Source of the DNA: Mastigias papua
Taxonomy: Eukaryota; Cnidaria; Scyphozoa; Rhizostomeae; Mastigiidae
Reading direction: 5' to 3'
NCBI GenBank assembly: GCA_964019165.1
Contig: OZ025275.1
Location: forward strand, 434,001-498,000
Length of the DNA: 64,000 bases
Positions within the stretch are counted from its first letter, which is position 1. Every line of letters begins with the position of its first letter. The translations under genes were made by a program, and so were the position numbers. Positions 41,008-53,400 of the stretch are shown in pieces. The notes under the pieces are model-generated. The model made no database searches and had not been told where the DNA came from. It saw only the letters and a list, made by a program, of their open reading frames with translations.

Positions 41008-41346
41008 CTGTCAACCTCAGGCCTATGAGTGGTGTATATTCGTCATGTAACTTTAGGCCATAATAATGCCACTTGTTGTTGAACTTAGCATCTACAGTAC
41101 AAATTCGTAGCTTGCGATCTTGCATGTCGTTATGTGGTTTAAAACCTTGATCTCCTGTAATGGCTGGGGTGTTTGTCCTGGTTGAAAATTTGGAGCATCG
41201 TCGCTTTGCTTCTTTACTGTATGAAGATAAAGCCACAGCAATTAAGAATGCGATTATTAATTCTGTTATTATATTCCTTTAGCTCATCACACCACTTACT
41301 TTGACTGGTTTGTTATGGTGGAATTACGTTGAAACGGTGGCCTCGC
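41008..41346 (-). CDS. Possible two-exon fragment of an unknown membrane or secreted protein
   Basis: Two minus-strand exons splice in frame: 41346-41300 (47 nt, ending phase 2 at a GTAAGT donor) and 41276-41008 (269 nt, acceptor CTAAAG, donor ACAG/GTAATA). The joined peptide has 15 polar residues, a hydrophobic helix (IITELIIAFLIAVALSSY), a basic stretch, then RICTVDAKFNNKWHYYGLKLHDEYTPLIGLRL. I do not recognise the family. No start codon was located, and the next open stretch downstream (40452-40731) does not match in phase. The 23-nt intron between the exons is far too short for a normal intron, which weakens the model; the two could instead be one unspliced frame or chance. Confidence 0.2.
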
Positions 41347-41487
41347 CTGAAATCCAAGCATTATTATTTATCAAGCTAAGCTGATATTTGCAAAGCCGTT
41401 CATATCAGCATGACTTAGAAATATTCGAGTTATAAAAACATTCCGTATATTATGCTGATGATTCATGTCTAAAACATCAACGTGAAA

Positions 41488-44400
41488 ATGGGGAAAGATA
41501 GTGAATTGCTTCATGCAGTCAAAAATGCAGATGTATCAACAGTTAGAAAGTACTTGGTTAAATTCAAGTCTGGACCAAAAGGAAGTATGTAAAAAATTTT
41601 TCTGTTTCCTATTTCTTTACTTTGGTTTTATCTGACTTACCTAATAAAAGTTTATTGTTCTTGTATGGCAGTTATAGTGAACTGAGATTTTGTCTTGATT
41701 TTGGCTATTTCTCATTGTTTGGTTTCAGCTATTTTTCTATTTTCAGCTATTTCCATCCAAATAGAAATAGCCTTATCAAACTCAGAAAGCATAAGTTCTC
41801 AGTCTTTTGATAAGAGTTAATTTTCTCTCTTCTACCAACTCTTTTATAACAAGATATGTGCTAAATGATAGACTATATCTCTATATTTTGTATACAACTT
41901 CTAATCCTATATCAACTTGATGTGGGCACCATGGAGTGTGAAAATGTAAACTTGTTTCATTTGATCTCAATAGTAATATTGTTGAATTACTAGAAATGAG
42001 TTTGCAGCTGGTCAAACAAATGTTATCTTGGTAAAATTTAACTTCTGATCACTTTGTGATGTAGAGTGTATTAATATTTAATGGCTAGACTCTGGAAGAT
42101 TTGAGTTATCTTTTCCAAAACTGTGTATCATCACACCAAAGAAGTAGACAGTAATTTTTCATTCTTTTTAGCTTTATGTTTCTCCTAATCAAGTTTATAT
42201 TCCCTTTATACAATTTTGAAATCATTTTATACTAAGTTTGATTGTTTAGATGAGTTGATGTATCTTAATGTTTATTGTAATTTAGATACTCATAGAGGAG
42301 GCTTGCATTCTGCCCCCACCCCCAAAGTAGTAAATTAAAGTATGTTATTGTCATAGTAAACCTGATTTATGACAGTTTCTTTTAAACAACCATGAATTCA
42401 TAAAGTGAATCATCAAATTAGAATACTGTCTTTTTCAGTACCAAGAAATGTTTGCAATATTTCTTCAAAATCTATAGTTCCAATCTTAGCCACATTAATT
42501 ATCTTTGACAATAAGTGAACAGTTTTAGTTTTTTAGTTTTGAATGCTTCAAGTGGTTATATCATATGTCCTTTGTTAACCATAACCACTTTTGTAAGAAA
42601 GAGACTCAAGTAACCTCCCTATTGTATCTCTGATTGTGATAATTATTGCTGATATTAGGAGGTGGTTGGAGCGGCATTCATCTACATTGTTAGTAATCTT
42701 AAAAGTGATCTAGCATCAAAATATGATGGATTTCTTTCTAATTTATTTTTCATATAATCATTAATAAGAAAGTTTTTGTGATGAAAATTGAGTTTGATGT
42801 ACTTCTATAATTTTTTAGGAAAGGCAATGAACAAAAAGCTTCAGGTTAACATTCCTGATGAAGATGGGTAAGGAAAAATATCCTTGTTGCTTTTTCACTT
42901 TCACATTTATTTGTTTGAAGCTGCAAGCAGTTTTGTATCACCCATCTTAAGGACTCATTACCTCTCTCTTACTCATCCCCATTCAGTAGTGCATTCACAA
43001 TTTTCTGTATCTCTGCAATGAATGTGATGTTGAGATTTGTTAATAGATTTACTGTTAATTGCATACCTTTTCCTATTGTGTTTTATGAAAATAGTGTTGA
43101 CTATTCATCTTTTGTTTCATCTGATTTTCAGCAGAATAATTTAGTAATGAGTATGCATTTTGAGACATTGTATCAAACAATTCTGCTATAACATTTAGGT
43201 TTACAGCTCTGCATCATGCTGCACTTAGCAACAATGTCGAGATTGTCCTTGCTTTAATTGAGATGGAATCTGATCCAAATTCACGTGATAAGAAAGGTAT
43301 CAATTGAACTTAAGTAAATTGATATATACAGCTGAATTTGAGTAAAACACATTCCTTTGTGCCAAATAATTACAGTTAGCTTTAAGATCATATTTCAAGG
43401 AGATTTCTTGTCTCCATATTTGCTCAATCTTCACTAAATCACTGCTAGGGTAATTGTCTTGAAGGTTGAACCAAAAAATCTTTTATATTTGAGTTATCTT
43501 TCCTTCAGAGTTCTCGGCCCTTTATAAGATATGTTAAGTGCTTGAGTTCTGCTCTCTTGAAGTCTCTAACATTTCTTTTGTAGCAAGTGATTAGTCTTCA
43601 TAGTTCAAACAGACATGCCATTTCACTTGTGTTAACCGTTGTCCTACCAACCATTATTTGTATTGTCACATAACTTCCTCTTATTCTAGAATTCCCCCAT
43701 TTCTTATTTGTTCCATATCCAATTGTTTTTGTGTATTCAAAGACCTCTTTGTTCTATCCCAGATTCAGTTTCCATTCATTATTGAGTGGAATTTGTTCAA
43801 TGGATAATTTGTGTGCCTAAAAACGAACTGAAACATGCATGTTTTGAATCTTTTGTTATTTTTCATGGAAACATCCTTAGCCAGATTTTTGGCTCCTTCT
43901 ATCAACCAACAATTGGTACACTTTTCACATTTTTGCCTAGAGCTGATATATCAATACTGAAATAAATTCATTTCTGCTTAAATATAAAACATTCAAGATG
44001 ATTAAAATTTCTAGTCATTTATCTTTGAGAGTAATGAATTTAACCAAAGTTGTTTTGCTGTTTAAATCTTTTATGAAAATTTCAACAGCTACAATATTTT
44101 GATATTCTCTATGTTCCTTTGAAGAACACCTTGTTTTACTATGTTCTTGGGCTGTAATGATTGTTTGATTTACTCTAACACCTAAATATATTACAATTTT
44201 AATATTTTGATTGAGTTTGTTCATCATTATGGGGAGCTTACTAAGTATTTGTAAAATAAAATATTACTTGAAAGATTGGTCAGTCATAGAACTGAAGGAC
44301 TGTGTAATATGATTTCTCTATTGCTGAGGAAATAAACTCATTTTGAATATTTAAACCCTTTTTCGTATAATGCTTGGTTTTCTAAATGTTTTAAGCACTT

Positions 44401-47400
44401 TCTTTGTACGTTATGGGCAACAATGTTAATTATACCTGATGTCTTATACGTAATACAAATTCTGTTTTTATGGCATGCCTTTTATATGTCTCATGAACCC
44501 AGGAGATTTCAGGGTAGCGAAAAAGGGGTTTTTATCTCAATGATATTTATGGACGTAATGCACTTAGGAAATAGTGCTTCACCTGCTATACAACGCCCTA
44601 GAATCATGTGATCAAAAGCTCAGGACATAGATTTAACTTTGCCTCACGTGGTCTTACCTTTAGCATACTTAGGGTGCGTCTACATGAGACCCGAATTGAG
44701 ACTCACGCCGATTTTGGTTTGAGTTGGATCCCGAAACATCGATGCGCACGGGTTTTTTGCACAATTTGTTCTTGACCACAAAATGCTGCCAATGAATTCG
44801 CGACAGAAACAAGTCATTCTATTTTCGATTAAATTTTTGTTAGCAGTTATAAGTACAGCAATGAAACTAAATGTCGTTCTATTTATGCAACTGTTTGTTC
44901 AGCATAAAGCACTGAAAAAATAGTTTTCCAAGGCATTCGAGGAAAGCAATGTGACCTTGCACGGATACAGATACCCGAGAAATAGCTACCATAGATTCTT
45001 TTGCCACCAAAAAAGACATTCGAATGTCACACCTGCCTCGAAGATGCAGTCCCCTCCCATCAACTCACTCAGTTTGCCCCGATCTGGAAAATTCTGTCTA
45101 CATGACAATTTCACTCCGGTTTGAGATTTCAACCCTATTTGAGAAACCGAACTGAACTCACACCCGTAAGTTTTAATTCACCTTCTTCCATGTAAACACT
45201 TTGAGATATTACAATGGGGATGGGATTTGAATAGACCCCGAATTTAGTTCAATTCGCCTTACATTTCAAAGCAGTCTGAAAATCTTCACGTAAGCGCACT
45301 CTTAGTGTATCCCACATCTTCTCCACTTGATAAACACTTTTGCCTTGCTTGAAGTTGGCCTACCTCTTGTTAGCAAAGGACTATGGTGTTCTTCAACGTT
45401 TTTACTTCGTAAGAAAGGTTAAACGCTTGATCTTGGTTATAAAATGTAATCTATTCATGTTTTTGCCATGATTTCCTGTCTATTCATTCGCCAGGTCTCT
45501 ATCTTAAATGTTCATCATGTCACGTCCGATGTCAATTCTGATAAACGAAAGTTTTATATAGCCGTCTAAAAGCCTTTCCCACAGCTACAGGTTCATATGT
45601 TTTTGTTTTCTTTTTTTGGTAGGAATGTGTCCGTTACACATGGCCGCTTGGTCAGGGAAAGATCAGATCGTGAAATCATTGCTGGAGAATAGAGCTTTGG
45701 TCAATTTGCCCTCATTTAGTGGAGAAACACCTTTGTTGCTTGCATCTCAACATGGATATGCCAACGTGGTAAATTTCCGTTTCTCTCTCTCTCTTCCAAT
45801 GAAACCTTGACAGTCGTAAAGTTCCTTCATAGGGCTATCTTATAGCGCTGAGGAAGTTTTGTTTAATTATATATGCGAGATATTTTGATCCTTTATTTAT
45901 TGATGGAATCTGAAGACGATGCAGACAGTGTTATGGCTATTGAGTAAATGGGATTTATCGTTGTTGCAAATATTAGCTCTGAATTTCATTGACTTTATGG
46001 CCTTCGTTTTGAACAAATATCTGTTGACTAAATTTGTGTGAGAACTAGGTTTTTTGTAAATCGTCCCATTTTATATCCATCTATGTGCCCTGTCGTTTTT
46101 ACAGGTTGAAATTTTAATGAAATTTAATGCTGATCCCACCATAAGAAGCAACAACCTTGATTCTCCTTTGGACGCAGCATGTCAATTTGGTCACACCGCT
46201 GTAAGTTGTCTCTTTACTTCTTTTTCTGCTATGTGTTTCTGTTGTTTTTGTCTCGCGATCGTGATTTTTTCACTGTAAAGTCGTAAGAGCTATGACGTAA
46301 TGAGCCGCTAACTCAATGAGGTATGGTGGCCAGTTCTTTTGTCCACCGTTATTATCTCATCAGTGTTGCCACTTGTGCCCCAAAGCTAGTGGGTAGATGA
46401 TGAGCAAGTATCCAGAGACGTTCCCGAGCATTCTTAGCGTCATTAACTCGTTACTCAGCAGACAGCCACTCCAGCACCTTAACTTCTCATCCATTAACTA
46501 TATTGTGCTGAATGATTTTAGACCCTGGGTTCAATTTGATGATATTTAGATCTGCTGTTCATGTAAACGAGGGCATTTTAGTACGCCCAATATTTAATTG
46601 CCAAGTTCATGTCATTTATTGCTACTGAATATTAGGTTTCAAATTCTTTGATTGTTCTCTCGCCATATGGTTGCCAGTCAAGTGATTGTCAGTAAATTAT
46701 TCCTTTTTAAGGTGGTTCGTTTGCTTCTGATGCGTGGCGAGGTTGTTCATATGCTGCATCAGAAACAAGTTGATCCTCGATTCAAACTTCCGTTGCATTT
46801 GGCTGCCAAAGGTGGTCATGTGGATGTTGCTAGGTGAGTTCCTAGTACTTAGGCCCCTGTTTTGGTACATCTTTTAGAGTGAAGACGCTACATGAGTTTC
46901 TCAGACAAAACGAAAACATCAACAAATTAGCCTTTATCATTTGTAATTAGCTCTGTTTTAGTATAGTATTTAAATTGGGTATCTTTCAAGGATATTCAAA
47001 ATTTCTTACAAGGATAATTTGATATCTCTAGGGCCAATTTATATGATTAAATTATGTCTTTATATTATCATTATGTTTTAGATTGCTTATTGAGAGTGGA
47101 GCTGATGTGAATCAAAAGACTGCGCAGGGGACTTCTCTGCATCTCGCAGCGTTGTTTGGAAAAGTGGATGTTGTCAAACTGCTAATTGAGGTTATTTTTT
47201 TACATAAAATACAGTTCCATATTACGAGAAAAATGAAGTTTACGCCATTTATTAGTCGTGATGTGTTAACCAAATAAGATTATCAAAAATTGAATTTTAG
47301 TTGAAAGGTTGCACTGAATTGTGCGAATCTTTGAATCAATATGATTATTGATGTAATAGATCTACAATCTTGATGATTGCCTATGATTAGCTTGATCTGT

Positions 47401-50400
47401 TTTGCGATTTACTTATCCGTTTTTTTGATTCACATGATTGCGAGGAGACAAGTGAGTAGCTTCTGCCTATGGAGAGAAGACCAAAAGTGTGAAAAATAAA
47501 ATTGAAAACAGTCCGCTCTATGTTCATTTTGATTCCAGTGATTGCCCTCATCTGAACTGATTGTGACCGATATGATCGACTTGTGATTTTGTTAATTTGT
47601 TATAGGCTGGTGCTGATGCTGTTGCTGTCAATCAAAAAAATATGACGCCGTTGGATATGGTGAATGAATTTACAACATCTCGAGCTGGCATTGAAATTAA
47701 ACAACTTCTAAGAGGTACTGGGATTTCTTTGTTAAATAAAGTTCCATTTTTATCGCTTGGGGTGTTCCTGTTTTATCTGATTTTCTTGGACATGTCTCAT
47801 GTTGGCCTACTTTGTTTAAAGTACCTATCTAAGCATGAATATACCTTTTCATTCCATATTTTCTCGATAACTATTTGTCAAATTTATCACAATATCTGAT
47901 GCCACAATCATCACAAGTGTTTTTGTTTATACCATTTAATTACATTCTGTCTTTGTTCTGCAGAGGCAACAGGGGAGCATGTTCTGTTTGCTAGAGCCAT
48001 CTCTGATTACATAAATGTTTATGATAAGACATGCCTGCAATTCAAAGCTGGCGAAACTGTTACGGTATGGTAACCTTAATTTGTTTAGTATGTAGAAAAC
48101 TTTCTACCGCTGGTCGAAGTCATAGTGGACACATTGGAGTTCGTTTGGTCACTATGGTTCTCATACTTTGATGTTTTCTTTTGCGTAAAAATACTGCCTT
48201 TTAGTTTGGCTTATATGTACCATTATACCTTTGTGTTCATTTTGATTTTGTGTTCATTATCAGTTGATAAGTCAAATGGCAAGTTTATTTTGCCACTAAG
48301 CTGAATAATTCTTGATTTCCTTTGTAAGGATTTTTGAACATATCTCCTTAAGATGTCTTGCGGTGAAACCTTAGGATTTGATGCCAAGTTTGTTGGAACA
48401 GGAACGAGAAAAATCTGTGGTTAGTTTGCATGAAGTTTAGGCTTAGTTTTCTTGCATGCGAGGATCACAATGGGAAAGAAATCCAAGCATTAGTATGTGA
48501 CCATTAGAGGTCAAAGCGAATTCATGTGAATAGGTATCAACTGAAAATTTCTTGCAAAAAGATGTCACGAGGAGCTACAGAGCATTATATATCTTGGGAA
48601 TACAGTGCCATAGCATGAACATTTTAGGGTCCCACTTGCTGTATAGCTTTGAATTTGCAAACTTTCTTGGGGATTCAAGAATAGGAAGTACAAACTTATT
48701 GTATACTTGTGATAAGATATCGAGAAGTTATTGTTTCAAGTCAAAGTAGAACCCCTATAGTTTAAGAGGGAGCCAAATGTTGCAGTTTAAATGCAATCTC
48801 GTTTTACATCACTCGTTGATCATCCTAAGACGAGAAATATGTTACTCTTTTGTTCCGGCTTTTTTTAAGAAAACCACACTACTTGTCTGATGTTATCTTG
48901 AGATAAGACATCATAAGTTTCATCTTAGCACCTTTATATGCCTTGATTATATGATTCCGTGAGATTAGAACAATTCCTTAAGAGATTTTTTTGCGATCAT
49001 AGTGATTTTACTTTCGTGAAATGAATCCTTTGACTTATAGGTCCTGGAACAGAATGAAAATGGCAGGTGGAAGGGAAGCATCTTCGATGGAAAAGTAAAT
49101 TTTTCTACTTTGCACAACGCATCTTTAGTCTTATCTCTCATTTTCCACCTTTTTCCTCTCATAGTTTTTGAGTGAATATTTACTCATTCTACTCTCATGA
49201 AAACAGATTTGTTTCGTTTCATATTTTTGCCCATTGATTTAATTTTGCTTTTTTCTCAGGTAGAAAAAGTTGGTTATTTTCCCGCAGCAGCTGTTACACT
49301 TATTTCAAATCAAAAGAAAGCGTCATCATCTGGGTCAATTTCATCGTCATCTGATTCCTCCTTGAATAGTGCAACTTCAGGTATCAGTTTTTGCTTTTTA
49401 TGAACGTAATTTTACCTTTATAAAAATCAGCTTTATTTTTTCGATATCGTTTCTTATTTTGACATTGTTTACCAACATTCAATCATAGCATTTTACGATC
49501 AATCTTCACTTGTTTGATGCACGTGGCTATTGAACCCACGCAGACCATTTGTTGTTGAATCTAATTAACTATCTACTTTTTTGATACTGAATACTTATGA
49601 TCTATGATTTAAAGAATTATTGAATTCCTTCATTCAATATCAGTCAATTTGATGGTTTCAGACCAAATTTATGTATATATATTCTTTGATATTTTTCAAA
49701 GACACTTTTAGATGTGTTTACCTGACTTGTTTCATTATTAAATCGATTCTTTGTAGATCTAAGCTTTCACACTTTGTTCGCATTTTTACCACAATCCTCT
49801 CAATTTCAAAGACGCTTTATTTTGTCAATAAGATTCATAATCTGTATAAACCAAGTTCAGTGGAATCCAGCCGAGAATACAACTCGGAAATAGTAGTTGT
49901 GTTTTGTGATTGTAAAATAGATTCTTCGCCGTTTTGAATAGGAAAAGAGGGAAATATGAAAAGTCCATCTCGAGTAGTTGGTAAGTTGTAGATATTTTCT
50001 CAGCAAATTAATTACTTGGTTTGATCTATATTTTTATTCCCTTTGTTAGTAGCATGTAATATTTGTCTTTCCCTAATTTCAAGGAGCCTTTCATGTTTTT
50101 ATTTCATAGATCCAAGTAAACCAATAGGAATCGTTCCTGTTGGAACATATGAAGTCCTGACTCTTTCCGCAAGTAAGTGCTGTTTCGCCAAACACAATCT
50201 TTTACGTTTTATGCACTTATTTGCTGTATATATTAATATTCTGGAAGCATCGTTTGTAGTAATATTGCCTCCGCAGTGTCCCAGAACTTTTATAATACAC
50301 GGTGATAGCTTTTAGTTAAGTGGCGAGGCATTCTCTATTTACTGCGAAGGATAATGCTCCTTCACAATGTTTCATGCATGAAGAAAGACCACGATTGTTA

Positions 50401-53400
50401 CGTTTTTGTTTCATTTCTCTATTGGTCATTGGTGCATATTTTTCTGTATGATTTACTAATTTTGTTTTATCTACTCTATTAGTTTTACTCTCCGTTATGG
50501 GAATGTATTGTCTTACCTTTTTTTTAATATGTTATCAACATTTTTTTTATATTCCTGTCTTATTTAGCACATTCTTCAGAGACCAAAAAGCCTCCGAACA
50601 TTCCTCGACTCAACAGCTTCAAGAAAGACACGAAAACTGCGGCATCACAGCGACGAAAACTGAATGTGCAGAGCGACGTCAATGGTGATGGAGATTCTTC
50701 AAATCGGTCAAGCTCAGCGGACACGTCGATTGACTCAGGTCTCCATAGCAGCTCATCCGTACCAGATACATCATATGATATTGTACCTAACTCGGGTAAA
50801 TTGCCTGCCGGTCAGACATATGCTTATGATCCTCTTCCTGCGCCAATTGCTAAGCAGCCAAGGATTTTCCCAACAAATCCTCCCTCAAACAACGCACATT
50901 TTGAGGTATTTTCATGATCATCTTTACCATTTATTTTCTTTGTGAACATAGACTACAATACTCGATGAAACTCCTTTGGACACCAGGAATGATGCAAAAT
51001 CATATTCCTCTCAATTTCTTCATCTTTACACTTTACAGACACCCCATCCCCCAGCCCCTAGAACAATGCTGGTTTCACCACAAACGAGACACGTGACCTT
51101 ATTGCACACATTGAACTTTTCCGCTATTGCTTGTACTTCCTCAAAAAACTAACATTGTTGGGGGGGGGGGGCGGGAGTAAGATGAAAATTAAGTCCAAAC
51201 TAGAAATTGCAATGTGTCCCAGGACTTTTGGCGATTATTGTAGATCTAATCATAATCCAATACAGTACACCCTCGATTGTCCGAGCCTCGATTGTCCGAG
51301 CCTCGATTGTCCGAACAGTTCATTGACATCCCATACACATGCTTTAAATCAGCATGCAGTAAATAAATTGTGGGTAGTTTGCTCCGGTAAGCCCCGTCAG
51401 CCATAAAAATGCCATGGCAGCCTTTGATTCGTGCTTGACATGGTTTAGGTCTCAAGAGAATCAACTAGCATAAACGCAGCTACATTAATTTTGTTTACAT
51501 GAGTTGACGGCCAAAAAGGCGAGAAAACGTCCGAATATTGGTATCCTCCTTTATCCGAATGTTCAGGTTATCCGAACAGCTGTTTCAGAATTTCATTCCG
51601 AGCTGTTCGGACAATCGAGGATGTTCTGTAAACCTATATTAATTTGGCTAGAATATATTGAAATATTCTCCGGTTTTAAAAACATTAGAATTATCATCAT
51701 CATATTTTACGAATCCACCCATCAGTCATTTCGGTTCTTGTTGGATTGTAACCTTTGAAATTCACTATACCCAAACTGCTTGTTATATCAATTAATTGCA
51801 TCTGTTAACCATATTAGGCCTGCTAGTTTCCTTATATGGCAAATTCAATTTAAATGAAAGTGTAGTGTAGTATATTTATAAATGAAAGTTGAAAACCCGA
51901 AAGAGCATGAATGAACTGGTCAAATTAATCATGTAATATCATACATAAGTTATAAATTTTATTAAGATGTAAGAAATAAGTGAAAACAAAAAGGTATTAT
52001 TTTGAATATGGATTTGTCTGGTTATGCTGATGATGATAATGATGATGATCTTGTTGTGTTTTTGCAGCCAATGGAGCAGCGTGTTGCTTTAGAAGACGAA
52101 GGAGCAATTCACCATCATCAACAGTATGCAGATATTTCATTTAGTCGAAATGATAGACAACAGCACCAACAACAGCACCAAGCTGGAAATCTCATAACAC
52201 AGCCAGTTCCAGGATATGCTGATGTATACATCGCGGAAAATCAAGATATGTCATCTCCTCGCCTTCATTCTGAGGCTAAACCAATACCTCATTCTCCTTA
52301 TACAGCAAACGGAAAAAAAGAGTTTCGAGAAAGTTATGAAAATATGAATTTCAACAAGGAGCTTCAATCAAAGTAAGTCTGAAATAGCTAACTATAGTTT
52401 TATACCTTTTTTTAAGAAGCATACATCATATGCTTCCGAAGAACTATTGTGTTTTACGGTTAAGGAACCAGAAAAAGTCGTGTTTGCTTTCATGTTAGAG
52501 CTGTCTTTCTTTTTACAAGTATTTGTTTGCACTGCATCAAAAGATTCAAATTGCTTATCAACAATTTTTCATAGAAGTATCTGAGAAGGATTATGACATT
52601 TTTAAGCTGAGATTTGTACAATTACTGTGAAAGAATTGTTTGATGATTAGCACGTGGGAAGCAAACGTTGATAATGAATTTGTTGACCAGAGCGACGAAA
52701 AAGACATGTCTAAAACCACCAAGTTAGAAGATTAGAAACAGACAAGAGTTGTTGTTGTTGTTGTATGATTGATATGGATAAATGAAATAAGTGTCAAATG
52801 ATGATAAATCCAATAGGTTGACAAATTCATTGACATAATTCTCACATTACGAATCCATCACCACAAAATCTTAAACTTTACTGTTCTTAATTTTGGTTGG
52901 GCAAATATTTGTTTTCATTTTAGATAGAGACTATGAATTTTCAAAGTTCATCAAATATCTTGATTGTTGTTTGGTTTGTTTTTTCTCATACTTTTGAATT
53001 GTTTTACAGAATTGGTAAATTATCTGAACAGAGATCACAGGGGTATGGAAGTAATCAAGACGAGAGTGAATCAATGTTCTCCTCATCCCCAATGAATTTT
53101 AAGAACTTACCCCCCTCAGTTATCCCTGACGATGAGGAAATGCTACCACCATCCCCCCCAAAGAAAATTGAAAGTCGTGCGATGAATTATCGGCGTAGAG
53201 AAAGTTATGAAAACGTGCTACCTCGGCAGATTGTCCCAGTACAAGTCCAGAATCCTTTCGACCCCACTGCACTGGGACATAAAAATGCTCCTTCACAACC
53301 ACCGCCATGCAGTACGGTATCAAGTGTTAGATATGAGAATGTTGCGCCTCCATTGTCAACGATGCCTGCAAGACATGATAGCGCATATGAAAATTGCAGA

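Larger units (their letters stand above)
38878..41487. other. Intergenic region between USP and Caskin
   Basis: Divergent promoter-side interval. It holds a Tc1-like transposon relic (39034-39742) and one weakly supported spliced open frame on the minus strand (41008-41346). Another minus-strand open stretch, 40452-40731, has no phase-compatible link to it. The rest shows nothing recognisable. Confidence 0.55.
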
